The notes: generated by a model not told the origin, from the sequence alone. Counted from the first letter of the stretch, positions 8,906-17,681 are shown. The stretch: DNA of 64,000 nt from Pedobacter sp. Leaf41 (GCF_001422545.1 NZ_LMLE01000007.1:124001-188000); one strand, 5' to 3'. Numbers and translations: made by a program.

Positions 8906-9409
8906 TTAATCAATGATAACGGGAATGACAGCCATTTTTGCAGCTTCAATAAATAAGGCGATTTGATTAACGCAAAGCGATAACTTTTCTTTAACCTCAT
9001 GCTCCCAAAAGCGCATTACCGTATAACCTTTTGCGGTTAGCAGTTCGTTTACTTCCTGATCCCGCTGTATATTTCGTTCGATTTTTGGAATCCAAAACCC
9101 TTTATTGGTTTTAATTATAGCTTTTCTATTCTCCCAATCGAAGCCGTGCCAAAAATCACCATCAACAAAAATGGCCAATCGATATTTATTAATCACTATA
9201 TCAGGCTTACCAGGAAAACTTTTGGGATGAATGCGAAAGCGGATGTGTTTTGCCCAAATCGCTTTACGCAACAATAATTCGGGCAGGCTATTTTTCGCAC
9301 CAATTTTCGCCATATTTTTGCTTCTGCCCGGCGTGGTGTAAAAACCTGCACTTTCTTCAAAGCGAGGAACTTTTATCGCTTCTTTATTGTTGTATGGCTT
9401 CCTATCCAT
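8906..9409 (-). CDS. vsr: Very-short-patch-repair (Vsr) type DNA endonuclease
   Basis: From the ATG at 9409 the protein has 167 residues. Vsr hallmarks are in order: FYTTPGRSKNMAKIGAKN (recognition region), PELLLRKAIWAKHIRFRIH, then the nuclease core FPGKPDIVINKYRLAIFVDGDFWHG with catalytic Asp of PDIV and the conserved DGDFWHG, and KIERNIQRDQE. Vsr nicks beside T:G mismatches made by deamination of 5-methylcytosine. The frame stays open upstream to an ATG at 9502 through a Cys-rich stretch, but that would run into the start of the divergent gene at 9501, so I prefer 9409 (or 9424). No Dcm-type methylase is nearby. Confidence 0.85.
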   Translation of the reverse strand: MDRKPYNNKEAIKVPRFEESAGFYTTPGRSKNMAKIGAKNSLPELLLRKAIWAKHIRFRIHPKSFPGKPDIVINKYRLAIFVDGDFWHGFDWENRKAIIKTNKGFWIPKIERNIQRDQEVNELLTAKGYTVMRFWEHEVKEKLSLCVNQIALFIEAAKMAVIPVIID

Positions 9410-9500
9410 AACTAATAAACTCATTTTTATAGGGCATTGTTTACTACAGCCGCTGCAAACAATCTCTTTACAGCATGTGTTTCTAATAAAATTCAGTTCC

Positions 9501-10010
9501 ATGAAAAAGTTTATCTATTCATTCTTATCACTTATACTTGCAATAAGTACAAGCACTTTCGCTCAAAAACCGCAACAGGATACTACAAAACGATATATCA
9601 AAACTCCTACAGGATTTTTTATGGTGCTGCGCCAGGGTGATGATGTATTGGCGCAATTGGAGAATTTTGCCCTCAAAGAAAACATCCCAAGTGCAAGTTA
9701 TTCGGGAATGGGTTTCGTAAATGCGAAATTTGGTTTCTTCAACTTCAAAACAAAGGAATATGAGCCTAAAGAATTTGAGCGTGTAGAATTGGCAAGCATG
9801 AGTGGCTCAGTAGCCTGGCAAAATGGTAAACCTTCACTACATACTCATGGAACCGTAACCGGAAAAGATTTTAAAGCCTATGGCGGGCATTTGCTTTCTG
9901 CCACAGTAGGAACCGGATCAGTAGAAATAACTATTACTGTACACCAACAGAAATTAGAAAGAGTAAAAGAAGAACCCCTGGGTGCTAATGTTTTAAACCT
10001 GGGTAATTAA
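9501..10010 (+). CDS. Exported PPC (DUF296)-domain protein
   Basis: This 169-residue protein begins with a signal peptide (SLILAISTSTFAQ). A PPC/DUF296 domain follows, from about residue 38: GFFMVLRQGDDVLAQLENF, SYSGMGFVNAKFGFFN, and the His-containing PSLHTHGTVTG, which matches the GxPxxHxH-like metal motif of the family. Bacterial PPC proteins form trimers. An exported version cannot be a plant AT-hook-type DNA binder, so a periplasmic metal or ligand role is more likely. A longer in-frame extension upstream is rejected because it lacks a signal peptide at its N-terminus. Confidence 0.8.
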   Translation: MKKFIYSFLSLILAISTSTFAQKPQQDTTKRYIKTPTGFFMVLRQGDDVLAQLENFALKENIPSASYSGMGFVNAKFGFFNFKTKEYEPKEFERVELASMSGSVAWQNGKPSLHTHGTVTGKDFKAYGGHLLSATVGTGSVEITITVHQQKLERVKEEPLGANVLNLGN

Positions 10011-10078
10011 CTTTTTGCATAAAAAGTGTTTGGCAATCATTGGAAAATGATAGTTTTGAAACATTCAACCAATCTTAA

Positions 10079-10726
10079 ATGCAATTAAAACGTAATACAG
10101 GCCTTATCATCTTATTTCTATTGATTCTGGCTTTCACCATTTTAAGTATTTTTATTGATCATAACCCGATATTGCCATTTGATACCCGGGCTTCTTTATT
10201 TATCCAACATTACCAGGCAGATTGGCTGGATAAACTAATGCTCGCTATCAGTTTTTTTGGTGAATTGCCGTGGTCGTTGATATCTGTTCTGGTAGTTGCG
10301 GCTATTTTTTACTGGCAAAAATATAAACGTGAAGGCTTGTATATTGCGTCTATTTTAGTGTCGGGGCTGATTATTCTGGCGATCAAAAATCTGATCAACC
10401 GCCCACGGCCTACTGCATTCTATGTTCGTTTAGTGGAGGTAAATAGGTTTCAAAGTTACCCGAGTGGGCATGTGTTGTCTTACGTACTGTTTTTTGGCTT
10501 TCTGATTTTTTTGATGGACCGTCTGCCTACTATTCCAAAAGCTACCCGCAACGTTGTCACTTATCTTTCTGCATTTCTGATGATCTTTATTGCACCCTCG
10601 AGGATATATTTAGGTGCACACTGGTTTACAGATACATTAGGTGGATTTTTACTAGGATTAATATGCCTGTTCCCATTGTGCTACTTCTATCTTAAAAAGG
10701 AAAACACAAGTACAAACTCAAATTAG
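10079..10726 (+). CDS. PAP2-family membrane phosphatase
   Basis: This 215-residue integral membrane protein has about six transmembrane helices and all three acid-phosphatase motifs: KNLINRPRP (about 105-113), PSGH (about 126-129) and SRIYLGAHWFTD (about 173-184). Family members dephosphorylate phosphatidic acid, undecaprenyl pyrophosphate or lipid A phosphates on the outer face of the inner membrane. The exact substrate is open. Its end overlaps the convergent Crp-like gene by 4 bases. Confidence 0.92.
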   Translation: MQLKRNTGLIILFLLILAFTILSIFIDHNPILPFDTRASLFIQHYQADWLDKLMLAISFFGELPWSLISVLVVAAIFYWQKYKREGLYIASILVSGLIILAIKNLINRPRPTAFYVRLVEVNRFQSYPSGHVLSYVLFFGFLIFLMDRLPTIPKATRNVVTYLSAFLMIFIAPSRIYLGAHWFTDTLGGFLLGLICLFPLCYFYLKKENTSTNSN

Positions 10727-11331
10727 GCAGCTGATTCCAATTTTTCCTTTTTCCTTATCCTACTTAATGTTTCTATTCGCATTCCTAAATAAGTAGCTAA
10801 AAATTTAACTGGTACTCGGTTTTTCAGTTTCGGATTACTGAGCCTAAACTTATTGTATCTTACTTCTGCAGACGGTATTCTGCACAAAATAGAGCGCTCT
10901 TGCGACATGTTGAAATGAAGCGCGAGTAGCTTTCTTGCCAAAATATTCATTTCAGGATATTTCTTGTAAAGTGCATCGATAAAAGAATATTCTAAAACTA
11001 ATAATTCAGAATTTTCTAGTGCTTGAAACTGTTCCTCATAGACGGATTGAGCCACTCCAGGATTACGAACGTGGCCTACTATGTTATTTTCATCAGTTAT
11101 TACAGTAGTAATATCTTTTCCATTATCTAAAATAAATCCTCTAACAATACCTTTTAGGACAATAAAAATGCATTCCTCACCAGTATTATTTATACTCGGA
11201 ATCAGCTCATTTTTTTTGACAATAATTTGAAAGGTTTTTTTTCGAGCTAATGCAATTACCTTCTTACTAAGGGGATGAAGGCTATTTAAAAAATTAATCA
11301 AGCGCTCGCCGTCATCTTTAATGTGGCTCAT
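10723..11331 (-). CDS. Crp/Fnr-family transcriptional regulator
   Basis: This 202-residue protein has a cyclic-nucleotide-binding beta-roll (about residues 30-115, with IFIVLKGIVRGFILDNGKD) and a C-terminal DNA-binding helix-turn-helix (RVPVKFLATYLGMRIETLSRIRKK, about 170-193). No Fnr-like Cys cluster or clear canonical cAMP pocket is visible, as in many Bacteroidota Crp relatives. Its target is unknown. The upstream gap (11332-11534) is shared with the divergent HAD gene, a possible target. Confidence 0.85.
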   Translation of the reverse strand: MSHIKDDGERLINFLNSLHPLSKKVIALARKKTFQIIVKKNELIPSINNTGEECIFIVLKGIVRGFILDNGKDITTVITDENNIVGHVRNPGVAQSVYEEQFQALENSELLVLEYSFIDALYKKYPEMNILARKLLALHFNMSQERSILCRIPSAEVRYNKFRLSNPKLKNRVPVKFLATYLGMRIETLSRIRKKEKLESAA

Positions 11332-11522
11332 AAAAACAAAATCTAGAGTTAGGGGTAATTCTACTGCAATGTATTATTTGTAAGTAGATTTTCCAAACAA
11401 AATATGATGGCTTAAACTATTTTTAGATAGATATTCTTGAAGATGGACATTTTGGAAAATTTTAATTCTTCCGTCAAAATCCAATGATTAAATTAATTTA
11501 ACATATTCCTAAAAATTTCTGA

Positions 11523-11530
11523 TAATTTTG
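11523..11530 (+). promoter_or_regulatory. -7 box TAATTTTG, four bases before the ATG (likely leaderless)
   Basis: TAATTTTG matches TAnnTTTG exactly. Only TGGC separates it from the ATG at 11535, so the transcript would begin at or within a few bases of the start codon. No convincing -33 TTG is present at the ideal distance. Confidence 0.5.
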
Positions 11531-11534
11531 TGGC

Positions 11535-12200
11535 ATGATGAATCAAAAACCAAAGGCTTTTCTTTTCGACTTAAATGGCACTATGATAAATGACATGGAA
11601 TTTCATAACCATGCATGGCATTCCATCCTAACAAAAGATTTGGGAGCGAGTATTACTTTTGAAGCGGTTAAGAAGGAAATGTACGGCAAAAATCAAGATC
11701 TTTTGGAGCGGGTTTTTGGTGTCGGTCACTTTTCGCAAGAACAAATCGACCAAATATCAATCGAAAAAGAACACCGTTATCAAGCCGCATACAAAAAACA
11801 TTTAACGTTGATTTCTGGCTTAGATCAGTTTTTAGAAAAGGCAAAAGAATCAGGAATATTGATGGCCATTGGCTCGGCAGCAATACCCTTTAACATTAAT
11901 TTTGTGTTGGATAATTTGAATGTTCGATCGTATTTCTCAGCCATTGTGAGTGCAGAAGATGTTGAAAATAGCAAACCAGATCCAGAAACGTTTAGCAAAG
12001 GCGCTGCGCTTTTAGGCATCGCTGCAGAAGATTGTGTAGTTTTTGAAGATGCGCCAAAAGGTGTAGAAGCTGCACAAAATGCAGGAATGAATTGTGTGGT
12101 TTTGACCACAATGCATACCGCCGATGAATTTTCGGCATACAACAACATCATCGCGTATATAGAAGATTATAACGATCCTGCTTTGCAGGAGTTATTTTAA
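11535..12200 (+). CDS. HAD-superfamily sugar-phosphatase or beta-phosphoglucomutase-like protein
   Basis: This 221-residue cytoplasmic protein has HAD motif I in FLFDLNGTMIND, where the usual second Asp (DxD) is Asn (DLN). Motif II is GSAAIP and motifs III/IV are KPDPETF and VVFEDAPKGVEAA. The cap domain lies between residues about 18 and 85. In classical HAD phosphatases DxD supplies the nucleophile and the acid/base. The DLN variant is common in Bacteroidota members of this subgroup and may reduce phosphatase activity. The ATGATG start allows initiation at 11535 or 11538. Confidence 0.87.
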   Translation: MMNQKPKAFLFDLNGTMINDMEFHNHAWHSILTKDLGASITFEAVKKEMYGKNQDLLERVFGVGHFSQEQIDQISIEKEHRYQAAYKKHLTLISGLDQFLEKAKESGILMAIGSAAIPFNINFVLDNLNVRSYFSAIVSAEDVENSKPDPETFSKGAALLGIAAEDCVVFEDAPKGVEAAQNAGMNCVVLTTMHTADEFSAYNNIIAYIEDYNDPALQELF

Positions 12201-12203
12201 ACA

Positions 12204-12231
12204 AAAAGAACTGCTTAATCGCAGTTCTTTT
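12204..12231. terminator. Bidirectional terminator between HAD and galM genes
   Basis: AAAAGAACTGC and GCAGTTCTTTT pair perfectly over 11 bases around a 6-base loop, with A and T tracts on either side. It serves the two convergent genes. Confidence 0.8.
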
Positions 12232-12248
12232 CGTTTGGTCTAATCAGA

Positions 12249-13424
12249 TTAATTTGAAAATTTATAAATAGAACTCGTCTTGTAAACTTGCCCAGGTTTT
12301 AATACCGTTGAGGGAAAGCCAGGCTGATTTGGAGAATCAGGAAAATGTTGCGTTTCCATACAAAAGGCGGTTCTAAAATCGTCTTTACTTCCTCCTTTAA
12401 ATTTATTTTTGCTTTGCATAAAATTGCCACTATAAAATTGTAACCCAGGTTCTTGCGTGTAAACATCCATTACAATTCCAGATTTATCTCCTTTTACACT
12501 TGCAGCCTGGAACATATTCATAGCCTTTGTTTTGTTGAGCACATAATTGTGGTCATATCCTTTGCCAAAAGTTAACTGCTCATTATTATCCTTAATTCTT
12601 GCACCAATGTTAGTGGCCGTAGTAAAATCAAATGGAGTGTTTTTAACTTTTTCAATCTTCCCGGTCGGAATTAGTGTAGAATCAACAGGTGTATATTCAT
12701 CGGCAAATATCTCAACCTCATGATTTAAAATATCACCACTCCCCTCACCATTTAAATTAAAAAATGCATGATTCGTTAAATTTAATACGGTAGTTTTATC
12801 GGTACTAGCCTGATAGTCCATCTTCAGTTCATTATCATCCGTTAAGGTATAAGTTACCGTTACTTTTAGGTTTCCAGGGAAATTTTCCTCACCATCTTTT
12901 GATAAATAATCGAACTGAATGGTGTGTTCGTTAATTTGCTTCGCGTCCCAAACTACATCCTGGTAACCTTTTTTACCGCCATGCAAAGTGTTTTGCCCAT
13001 TGTTTGTAAATAACTGATATTTTTTCCCATCCAAAGTAAATTTCCCTTTGGCTATTCTATTGCCAAATCGACCGATAGTGGCACCAAAATAGGGCTCGGT
13101 GGAGTTTTGATAGTCGGATACACTCTTAAATCCTACCACTACGTCGACCATTTTTTTATCCTTATCAGGCATCAATAAACTCACTAGCCGCCCGCCATAA
13201 TTGGTAAAAATAGCTTCAGCTTGGTTTTTGTTTTTTAAGGTATAAAGACCTGTACTTTTACCATCAATTTCTTTTTGAAAAGAATCTGCAACTAATTTTA
13301 CAACAGTTATTGAATCAGTAGTTTGTGTATTTTCTTTGCTGGATTTTCCGCTTTCAGACTGGCAGGAAGCTAAACCTAGTATAGCAAGAAAACATAGACC
13401 TGTAAAAGATTTTATTTTCATCAT
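12249..13424 (-). CDS. galM: Aldose 1-epimerase (mutarotase), lipoprotein form
   Basis: This 391-residue protein has a lipoprotein signal (LAILGLASC, Cys about residue 22). The GalM fold is recognised by YFGATIGRFGNRIAKGKF, the NTLHGGKKGYQD segment with its catalytic-region His, LTNHAFFNLNGEG with the conserved His, and the C-terminal METQHFPDSPNQPGFPS with the catalytic-base Glu. It interconverts alpha and beta aldoses. The lipid anchor places it in the periplasm or on the cell surface. Its neighbours show no sugar operon. Confidence 0.93.
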   Translation of the reverse strand: MMKIKSFTGLCFLAILGLASCQSESGKSSKENTQTTDSITVVKLVADSFQKEIDGKSTGLYTLKNKNQAEAIFTNYGGRLVSLLMPDKDKKMVDVVVGFKSVSDYQNSTEPYFGATIGRFGNRIAKGKFTLDGKKYQLFTNNGQNTLHGGKKGYQDVVWDAKQINEHTIQFDYLSKDGEENFPGNLKVTVTYTLTDDNELKMDYQASTDKTTVLNLTNHAFFNLNGEGSGDILNHEVEIFADEYTPVDSTLIPTGKIEKVKNTPFDFTTATNIGARIKDNNEQLTFGKGYDHNYVLNKTKAMNMFQAASVKGDKSGIVMDVYTQEPGLQFYSGNFMQSKNKFKGGSKDDFRTAFCMETQHFPDSPNQPGFPSTVLKPGQVYKTSSIYKFSN

Positions 13425-13644
13425 TTAATAATATTGGGTTAGATAATTGGCTAATAGAAGCTTATTAATATTTCTTTTATTACAAATAAAACGATTTAGA
13501 TCTATATAGTGTGATCGTTTTTTGTATCTATTGTGATATAGAAAGAAGAAACATAATTCCCCTTCTGATCAAACTTGGTTTGATTGCGAAACTTAATTAT
13601 AAATTAAACTTATATTCTGTTTATTATTGCCAATAACTTCAAAA

Positions 13645-14637
13645 ATGATGAACAATATTGTATCAGATAATCGCTACGACAAAATGTTATATAATCGTTG
13701 CGGTAATAGCGGATTGAAACTGCCTGCAATTTCCTTAGGGTTATGGCACAACTTCGGCCATGTTAATGTTTTCGAAAACAGCAAAGAACTTATCTACACC
13801 GCTTTCAACAACGGCATTACACATTTTGACCTTGCGAACAATTACGGACCGCCGCCGGGATCGGCTGAAGAGGTTTTTGGTAACATTCTTCATCAACACC
13901 TTAAAGGCTATCGCGATGAAATGGTAATCTCGAGTAAAGCCGGTTATCATATGTGGAATGGCCCTTATGGGGAATGGGGATCGAAAAAATACCTGGTTTC
14001 CAGCCTTGATCAAAGTTTAAAAAGAATGAAACTGGATTATGTGGATATTTTTTATCACCATCGCCCAGATCCTCACACGCCATTGCAGGAAACTATGGAT
14101 ACGTTAAGCCTGATGGTAAAACAAGGGAAGGCCTTATATGTGGGCATCTCCAACTACAGTGCAGAAGAAGCTGCTGCTGCAATTGAAATCCTGAAAGAAA
14201 ACGGAACGCCTTGCCTCATTCATCAGCCAAAATATTCCATGTTTGAGCGCTGGGTAGAAAATGGTCTATTGGACGTATTGGAGGAAAATGGTGTAGGCTG
14301 TATTCCTTTTTCACCGCTAGCACAAGGTTTATTAACCGATAAATATTTGCATGGTATTCCAGCCGATTCAAGGGTGGCCACAAGTGGGATTTTCTTAAAA
14401 GAAACCAATATTACACCAGAAAAACTAGCAGTAGTTACTCAATTGAATGAGTTGGCAAAATCTCGTGGTCAGAAACTTTCGCACATGGCGCTTTCATGGA
14501 TCTTAAAAGATAAGCGGATTACCAGCGTTTTGATTGGCGCCAGCAAATCAGAACAAATTACAGATTCAATTAAAGCTTTGGACAACACTAGATTTAGCGA
14601 TGAAGAGATTAAATTAATTGATGAGATTTTGAAATAA
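13645..14637 (+). CDS. Aldo/keto reductase, YghZ/GPR-like
   Basis: The start at 13645 (ATGATG) is preferred over an upstream in-frame TTG. The protein has about 330 residues and an AKR TIM barrel with the catalytic tetrad in context: HFDLANNYGPPPGSAEEVFG (Asp and Tyr), VISSKAGYHMW (Lys) and DIFYHHRPDPHTP (His). The GxAEExFG and WGSKKYL region resembles E. coli YghZ (L-glyceraldehyde-3-phosphate reductase) and Kv-beta-like enzymes. It is a cytoplasmic, NADPH-dependent carbonyl reductase. It ends in a strong terminator. Confidence 0.92.
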   Translation: MMNNIVSDNRYDKMLYNRCGNSGLKLPAISLGLWHNFGHVNVFENSKELIYTAFNNGITHFDLANNYGPPPGSAEEVFGNILHQHLKGYRDEMVISSKAGYHMWNGPYGEWGSKKYLVSSLDQSLKRMKLDYVDIFYHHRPDPHTPLQETMDTLSLMVKQGKALYVGISNYSAEEAAAAIEILKENGTPCLIHQPKYSMFERWVENGLLDVLEENGVGCIPFSPLAQGLLTDKYLHGIPADSRVATSGIFLKETNITPEKLAVVTQLNELAKSRGQKLSHMALSWILKDKRITSVLIGASKSEQITDSIKALDNTRFSDEEIKLIDEILK

Positions 14638-14645
14638 CTTTAACG

Positions 14646-14684
14646 AAAAAGCACCAAATGATTGAATCAATTTGGTGCTTTTTT
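14646..14684. terminator. Terminator after the aldo/keto reductase gene
   Basis: AAAAAGCACCAAAT pairs with ATTTGGTGCTTTTT around an 11-base centre that can pair further, followed by a T run. It can work in both directions for the two convergent genes. Confidence 0.8.
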
Positions 14685-14703
14685 ATGTTTTAGGTTTTTT
14701 ATT

Positions 14704-15633
14704 TTAAATCACCTGCAAAACTATTTTACCTCTGGTATGCCCAGTTTTACTTTCGATATGTGCTTTTCTAGCATCGCTTAACGTATAAATGGTTTCGACA
14801 ATTGGCTTCACTTTTCCATTGTCTATCATTTCACCAATCTCCTTCAATTGATTGGCCTTAGCTTGAGCAGTAAAACCAATGAGATGCACTTTTTTTGCCT
14901 TCGCTTCAGCCACGTACTCGGGTGCCAAAACAGTAATTAATCTGCCGCCTTCTTTTAAAACATCGAGAGATTTCAGTTGCGTTTCTCCGCCAATCGTATC
15001 GAAAACAAGATCGATATCGCTTAACACTTTTTCAAAGTCGTCCATGTTATAATCGATCACCTCATCGGCGCCCAAACGTTTTAAAAAATCGATATTATAA
15101 TCAGAAGATGTCCCAATGACGTACGCCCCTATCGCTTTAGCAAATTGAACCGCATAGGTTCCAACACCGCCAGCAGCCGCATGGATTAAAACTTTTTGTC
15201 CTTCTTTTAATAAACCGTGATCAAACAGGCCTTGCCAGGCAGTTAAACCAGCCAGCGGAACTGCTGCTGCCTCGGTGTGGCCAATACTTAAGGGCTTTAT
15301 GCAAATGGTATTGGCTTTGACAACAGCATATTCCGCGTAGGTTCCATTTTTTGTCAAATCTGGCCGACCATAAACCTCATCTCCTTTTCTAAATGTACTC
15401 ACTTTTTCGCCCAATTCTTCTACTACTCCAGAAAAATCCCAGCCAATGGTTAGCGGAAAGGTTGAAGGAAATTTTTCTTTCCTTAAACCGGCCCTGATTT
15501 TCCAATCAACAGGATTAACACTTGTAGCATGAATTTTAACTAGTACTTCGTCTTTACCTGGCTTTGGGATGTCAACATCATCAATAGATAAAACTTCCGG
15601 ACCACCAAATTCATGGATTCTAATCGCTTTCAT
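14704..15633 (-). CDS. NADP-dependent zinc-free MDR oxidoreductase (quinone oxidoreductase-like)
   Basis: This 309-residue medium-chain reductase has an N-terminal GroES-like domain (PKPGKDEVLVKIHATSVNPVDWKIR, about 22-47) and a Rossmann domain with AAAGGVGTYAVQFAKAIGA (about 150-168). The Cys/His zinc ligands of alcohol dehydrogenases are absent, which fits the quinone-reductase or enone-reductase subgroup. It is cytoplasmic and probably detoxifies reactive carbonyls. Confidence 0.9.
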   Translation of the reverse strand: MKAIRIHEFGGPEVLSIDDVDIPKPGKDEVLVKIHATSVNPVDWKIRAGLRKEKFPSTFPLTIGWDFSGVVEELGEKVSTFRKGDEVYGRPDLTKNGTYAEYAVVKANTICIKPLSIGHTEAAAVPLAGLTAWQGLFDHGLLKEGQKVLIHAAAGGVGTYAVQFAKAIGAYVIGTSSDYNIDFLKRLGADEVIDYNMDDFEKVLSDIDLVFDTIGGETQLKSLDVLKEGGRLITVLAPEYVAEAKAKKVHLIGFTAQAKANQLKEIGEMIDNGKVKPIVETIYTLSDARKAHIESKTGHTRGKIVLQVI

Positions 15634-15810
15634 AGGTTGCTATTTAATATGAATATTTGATTGCAATTCGGCAGGTTTTAAACTGCTATAACATCAGGCA
15701 AAAAAACTAACATGATTTCAGCCCTTATAATTCTAACAACCAAGTACAAAAAATTGTGTTCGATAATTTTTCTTTCTCGTTTGGAAAGATCCTTTTTATC
15801 GAGACAAAGA

Positions 15811-16971
15811 TTATTGCATGTCTTTAATTTTCGCCTTCAAAACTGCTGCTGCCTTGGTGTAACCACCTTCTGCGCCATCAACAAAGTGGATATGATCATC
15901 TTCTAAATCGCGTACGTAGCATGACATTACCGATTCGCCGCTGACATAGACTCCGTATAAAATTTCGCCATTTTTCTCCAGGAGGTCTAATGCCTTTTCA
16001 AGCTTGGTCCGTTGCAGCTTAGTACCTGTAATCACTGTATTTAGCCTTCCGTCGATCACCAACGTATCCGACATTTCGACCATTTGATTTAAATACTTCT
16101 TGCCGCTTTCCGTTCGAAAATAAATGTATCCATATGCGTTGATGAACCAGGTTTTAATAAGTTCGAAAAACTTTATTTTACCAAGCCGATGCCGCATTTC
16201 TCTACCCAGATTGTTGAAACTTGTTCTAAAAATCAGCTTAGGAATAGAAATGGGTTGGCGCTTTTCCGGGGTACCATAAATGATATCCAGCTGTCTTATC
16301 ACATGACTTAATACTTCCGCTTGCCGGTTAAAGTTTCGTGCTACGGCGATCAAAGTAACTACCTCCTCACTATTTTCAGGTGGTTGAATTTTATCCCAGC
16401 GACATTGCATCCCACTCAAATCCAGTTCTTCATCGAAAGTATCGTCCTTGGCAAATAGATAGTTTTCTCCTTTTATAATTTTTTCTGCATAATCCAATCC
16501 GTTTCCTAGAATGATAGGAATGGAGAAAACTTTCGAAATGCTGTAGCGACTAATATTTAATAGATGGCCTAATTCGTATATTTCTTTAACCGGAACTATC
16601 CCCGCACGAAGATCTAAATTGAAATTTTGCAAGGTATTTCTTCTGTAAACCTGCAAGGCGCTCATTGCTTTATCTACAATAAGTGCAGGAACGATAAAAG
16701 TTGCGCCATCTCCACCAAAGAAAAATGGTATGGCAATATTTGCTTTAAAAGCAATATTGAGCACAGTAACAATGCTTCCTGTTGCAATAAGGTTTACATT
16801 TTCGTGCAAGCCAGCATTAACTGCTTGTGTAGAACTTTTAATATCAGTAATGATAATGTGCCAGTCAATTGGAACTTCTTTAAATAAATCCTTTCTCAAC
16901 AAAAGTTGATGCAGAGGAGTTTTGTGAATTTGAAGATTGGAATAAAAATGATCCTGATCAGTTGTTATCAT
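15811..16971 (-). CDS. DUF3095 protein, class III nucleotide-cyclase-like
   Basis: This 386-residue protein resembles DUF3095, a family sometimes annotated as adenylate cyclase. Two segments look like a class III cyclase core: HIIITDIKSSTQAV (about 38-51), with an Asp in the metal-binding position, and FFFGGDGATFIVP (about 85-97), with a second acidic residue in a hairpin. The C-terminal half (about 200-386) is family-specific. Cyclase activity and the nucleotide used are inference. It stands alone, and no dedicated cyclic-nucleotide effector is adjacent, although a Crp-like gene lies 5 kb away. Confidence 0.75.
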   Translation of the reverse strand: MITTDQDHFYSNLQIHKTPLHQLLLRKDLFKEVPIDWHIIITDIKSSTQAVNAGLHENVNLIATGSIVTVLNIAFKANIAIPFFFGGDGATFIVPALIVDKAMSALQVYRRNTLQNFNLDLRAGIVPVKEIYELGHLLNISRYSISKVFSIPIILGNGLDYAEKIIKGENYLFAKDDTFDEELDLSGMQCRWDKIQPPENSEEVVTLIAVARNFNRQAEVLSHVIRQLDIIYGTPEKRQPISIPKLIFRTSFNNLGREMRHRLGKIKFFELIKTWFINAYGYIYFRTESGKKYLNQMVEMSDTLVIDGRLNTVITGTKLQRTKLEKALDLLEKNGEILYGVYVSGESVMSCYVRDLEDDHIHFVDGAEGGYTKAAAVLKAKIKDMQ

Positions 16972-17033
16972 AAAACCAATATAGTGAGATAATTTTACGA
17001 AACTGATGTAAAAGGATTTGAATATTTTATCCC

Positions 17034-17228
17034 TTACACAATCATCAAAATAGTATGTTGTTTGTGAAGATAAAAATAGTAGTGAAACTGCTTGTTACAG
17101 CTAATCTTTTCTATCTCTATAACCTTTCCGCTATGACCAAATTCATCAGCAATAAGATCACCTATCTTGATATTTTCAAGCTGCAAAATGTTTATTGAAG
17201 CTCGTTTTAGGAGTTTTAATTTATCCAT
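17034..17228 (-). CDS. Small hypothetical protein, possible SH3/KOW-like fold
   Basis: From the ATG at 17228 the protein has 64 residues. The segment ENIKIGDLIADEFGHSGKVIEIEKI looks like a KOW or SH3-like beta-barrel turn, followed by beta strands ending in KQHTILMIV. An alternative start five codons upstream exists. I do not recognise the family and the function is unknown. Confidence 0.5.
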   Translation of the reverse strand: MDKLKLLKRASINILQLENIKIGDLIADEFGHSGKVIEIEKISCNKQFHYYFYLHKQHTILMIV

Positions 17229-17243
17229 GATTGCCCTTTTCAA

Positions 17244-17681
17244 TATTTACGTTGAGCGAAGTAATATGGATTTGTGGAACTAAAGTTTAACTATTATTGA
17301 GTAGGGGTAATATTACAAGAATCGATATTTATGTAAAAATACTTGTCGCGATTATAACTTCGGGATAAACAGATGAAATGGAATTGCTCCAAAACTGTGA
17401 TTATAAGTAAAATTCAATCTTAAAATTGGATAGATTTTAATTCGCTAAAGACTTATTAGTCACAAAAAATAGGATCCAACAAAATCAATTTTTTAGTTCA
17501 ATAAATAAGATAACCTGAAAAAAGCGTCAGTCCCGCGAAAGCGAGAATCTTAATATATCATGAAAAGTGAAAAGTCTTTTTAATAAATTAGGATGCCCAG
17601 TCAAGCTGGGCATAACAGAATTGCAAATTAAATGTTAAATTAAATACTGAATTGGTAATTGCAATACAACCTTTATAAATT
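17244..17681. other. 438-base non-coding gap with a decayed repeat element
   Basis: No coding sequence can be supported. The right half holds two hairpins described separately at 17531-17613. The left half is AT-rich without clear structure. Confidence 0.6.
17531..17613. repeat. REP-like two-hairpin intergenic element, copy 1
   Basis: A first imperfect hairpin (TCCCGC-GAAA-GCGAGA, 17531-17546, one mismatch) is followed 46 bases later by a perfect one, ATGCCCAG-N5-CTGGGCAT (17593-17613). The second stem is identical to that at 44633-44653, which shows that this is a dispersed repeat. The organisation resembles REP-type elements of Pedobacter-like genomes. Confidence 0.55.

Noticed and set aside
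9410..9502. Cys-rich N-terminal extension of the Vsr-like protein
   Set aside because: It would overlap the start codon of the divergent PPC gene and its promoter region. Known Vsr relatives of this type start at about MxRKPY.
15712..15906. 64-codon plus-strand frame with several Cys
   Set aside because: It runs into the end of the DUF3095 gene on the other strand and looks like a shadow frame.
17531..17613. CRISPR-like repeats
   Set aside because: Only two different hairpins are present, without regularly spaced direct repeats or cas genes. They fit a REP-like element.
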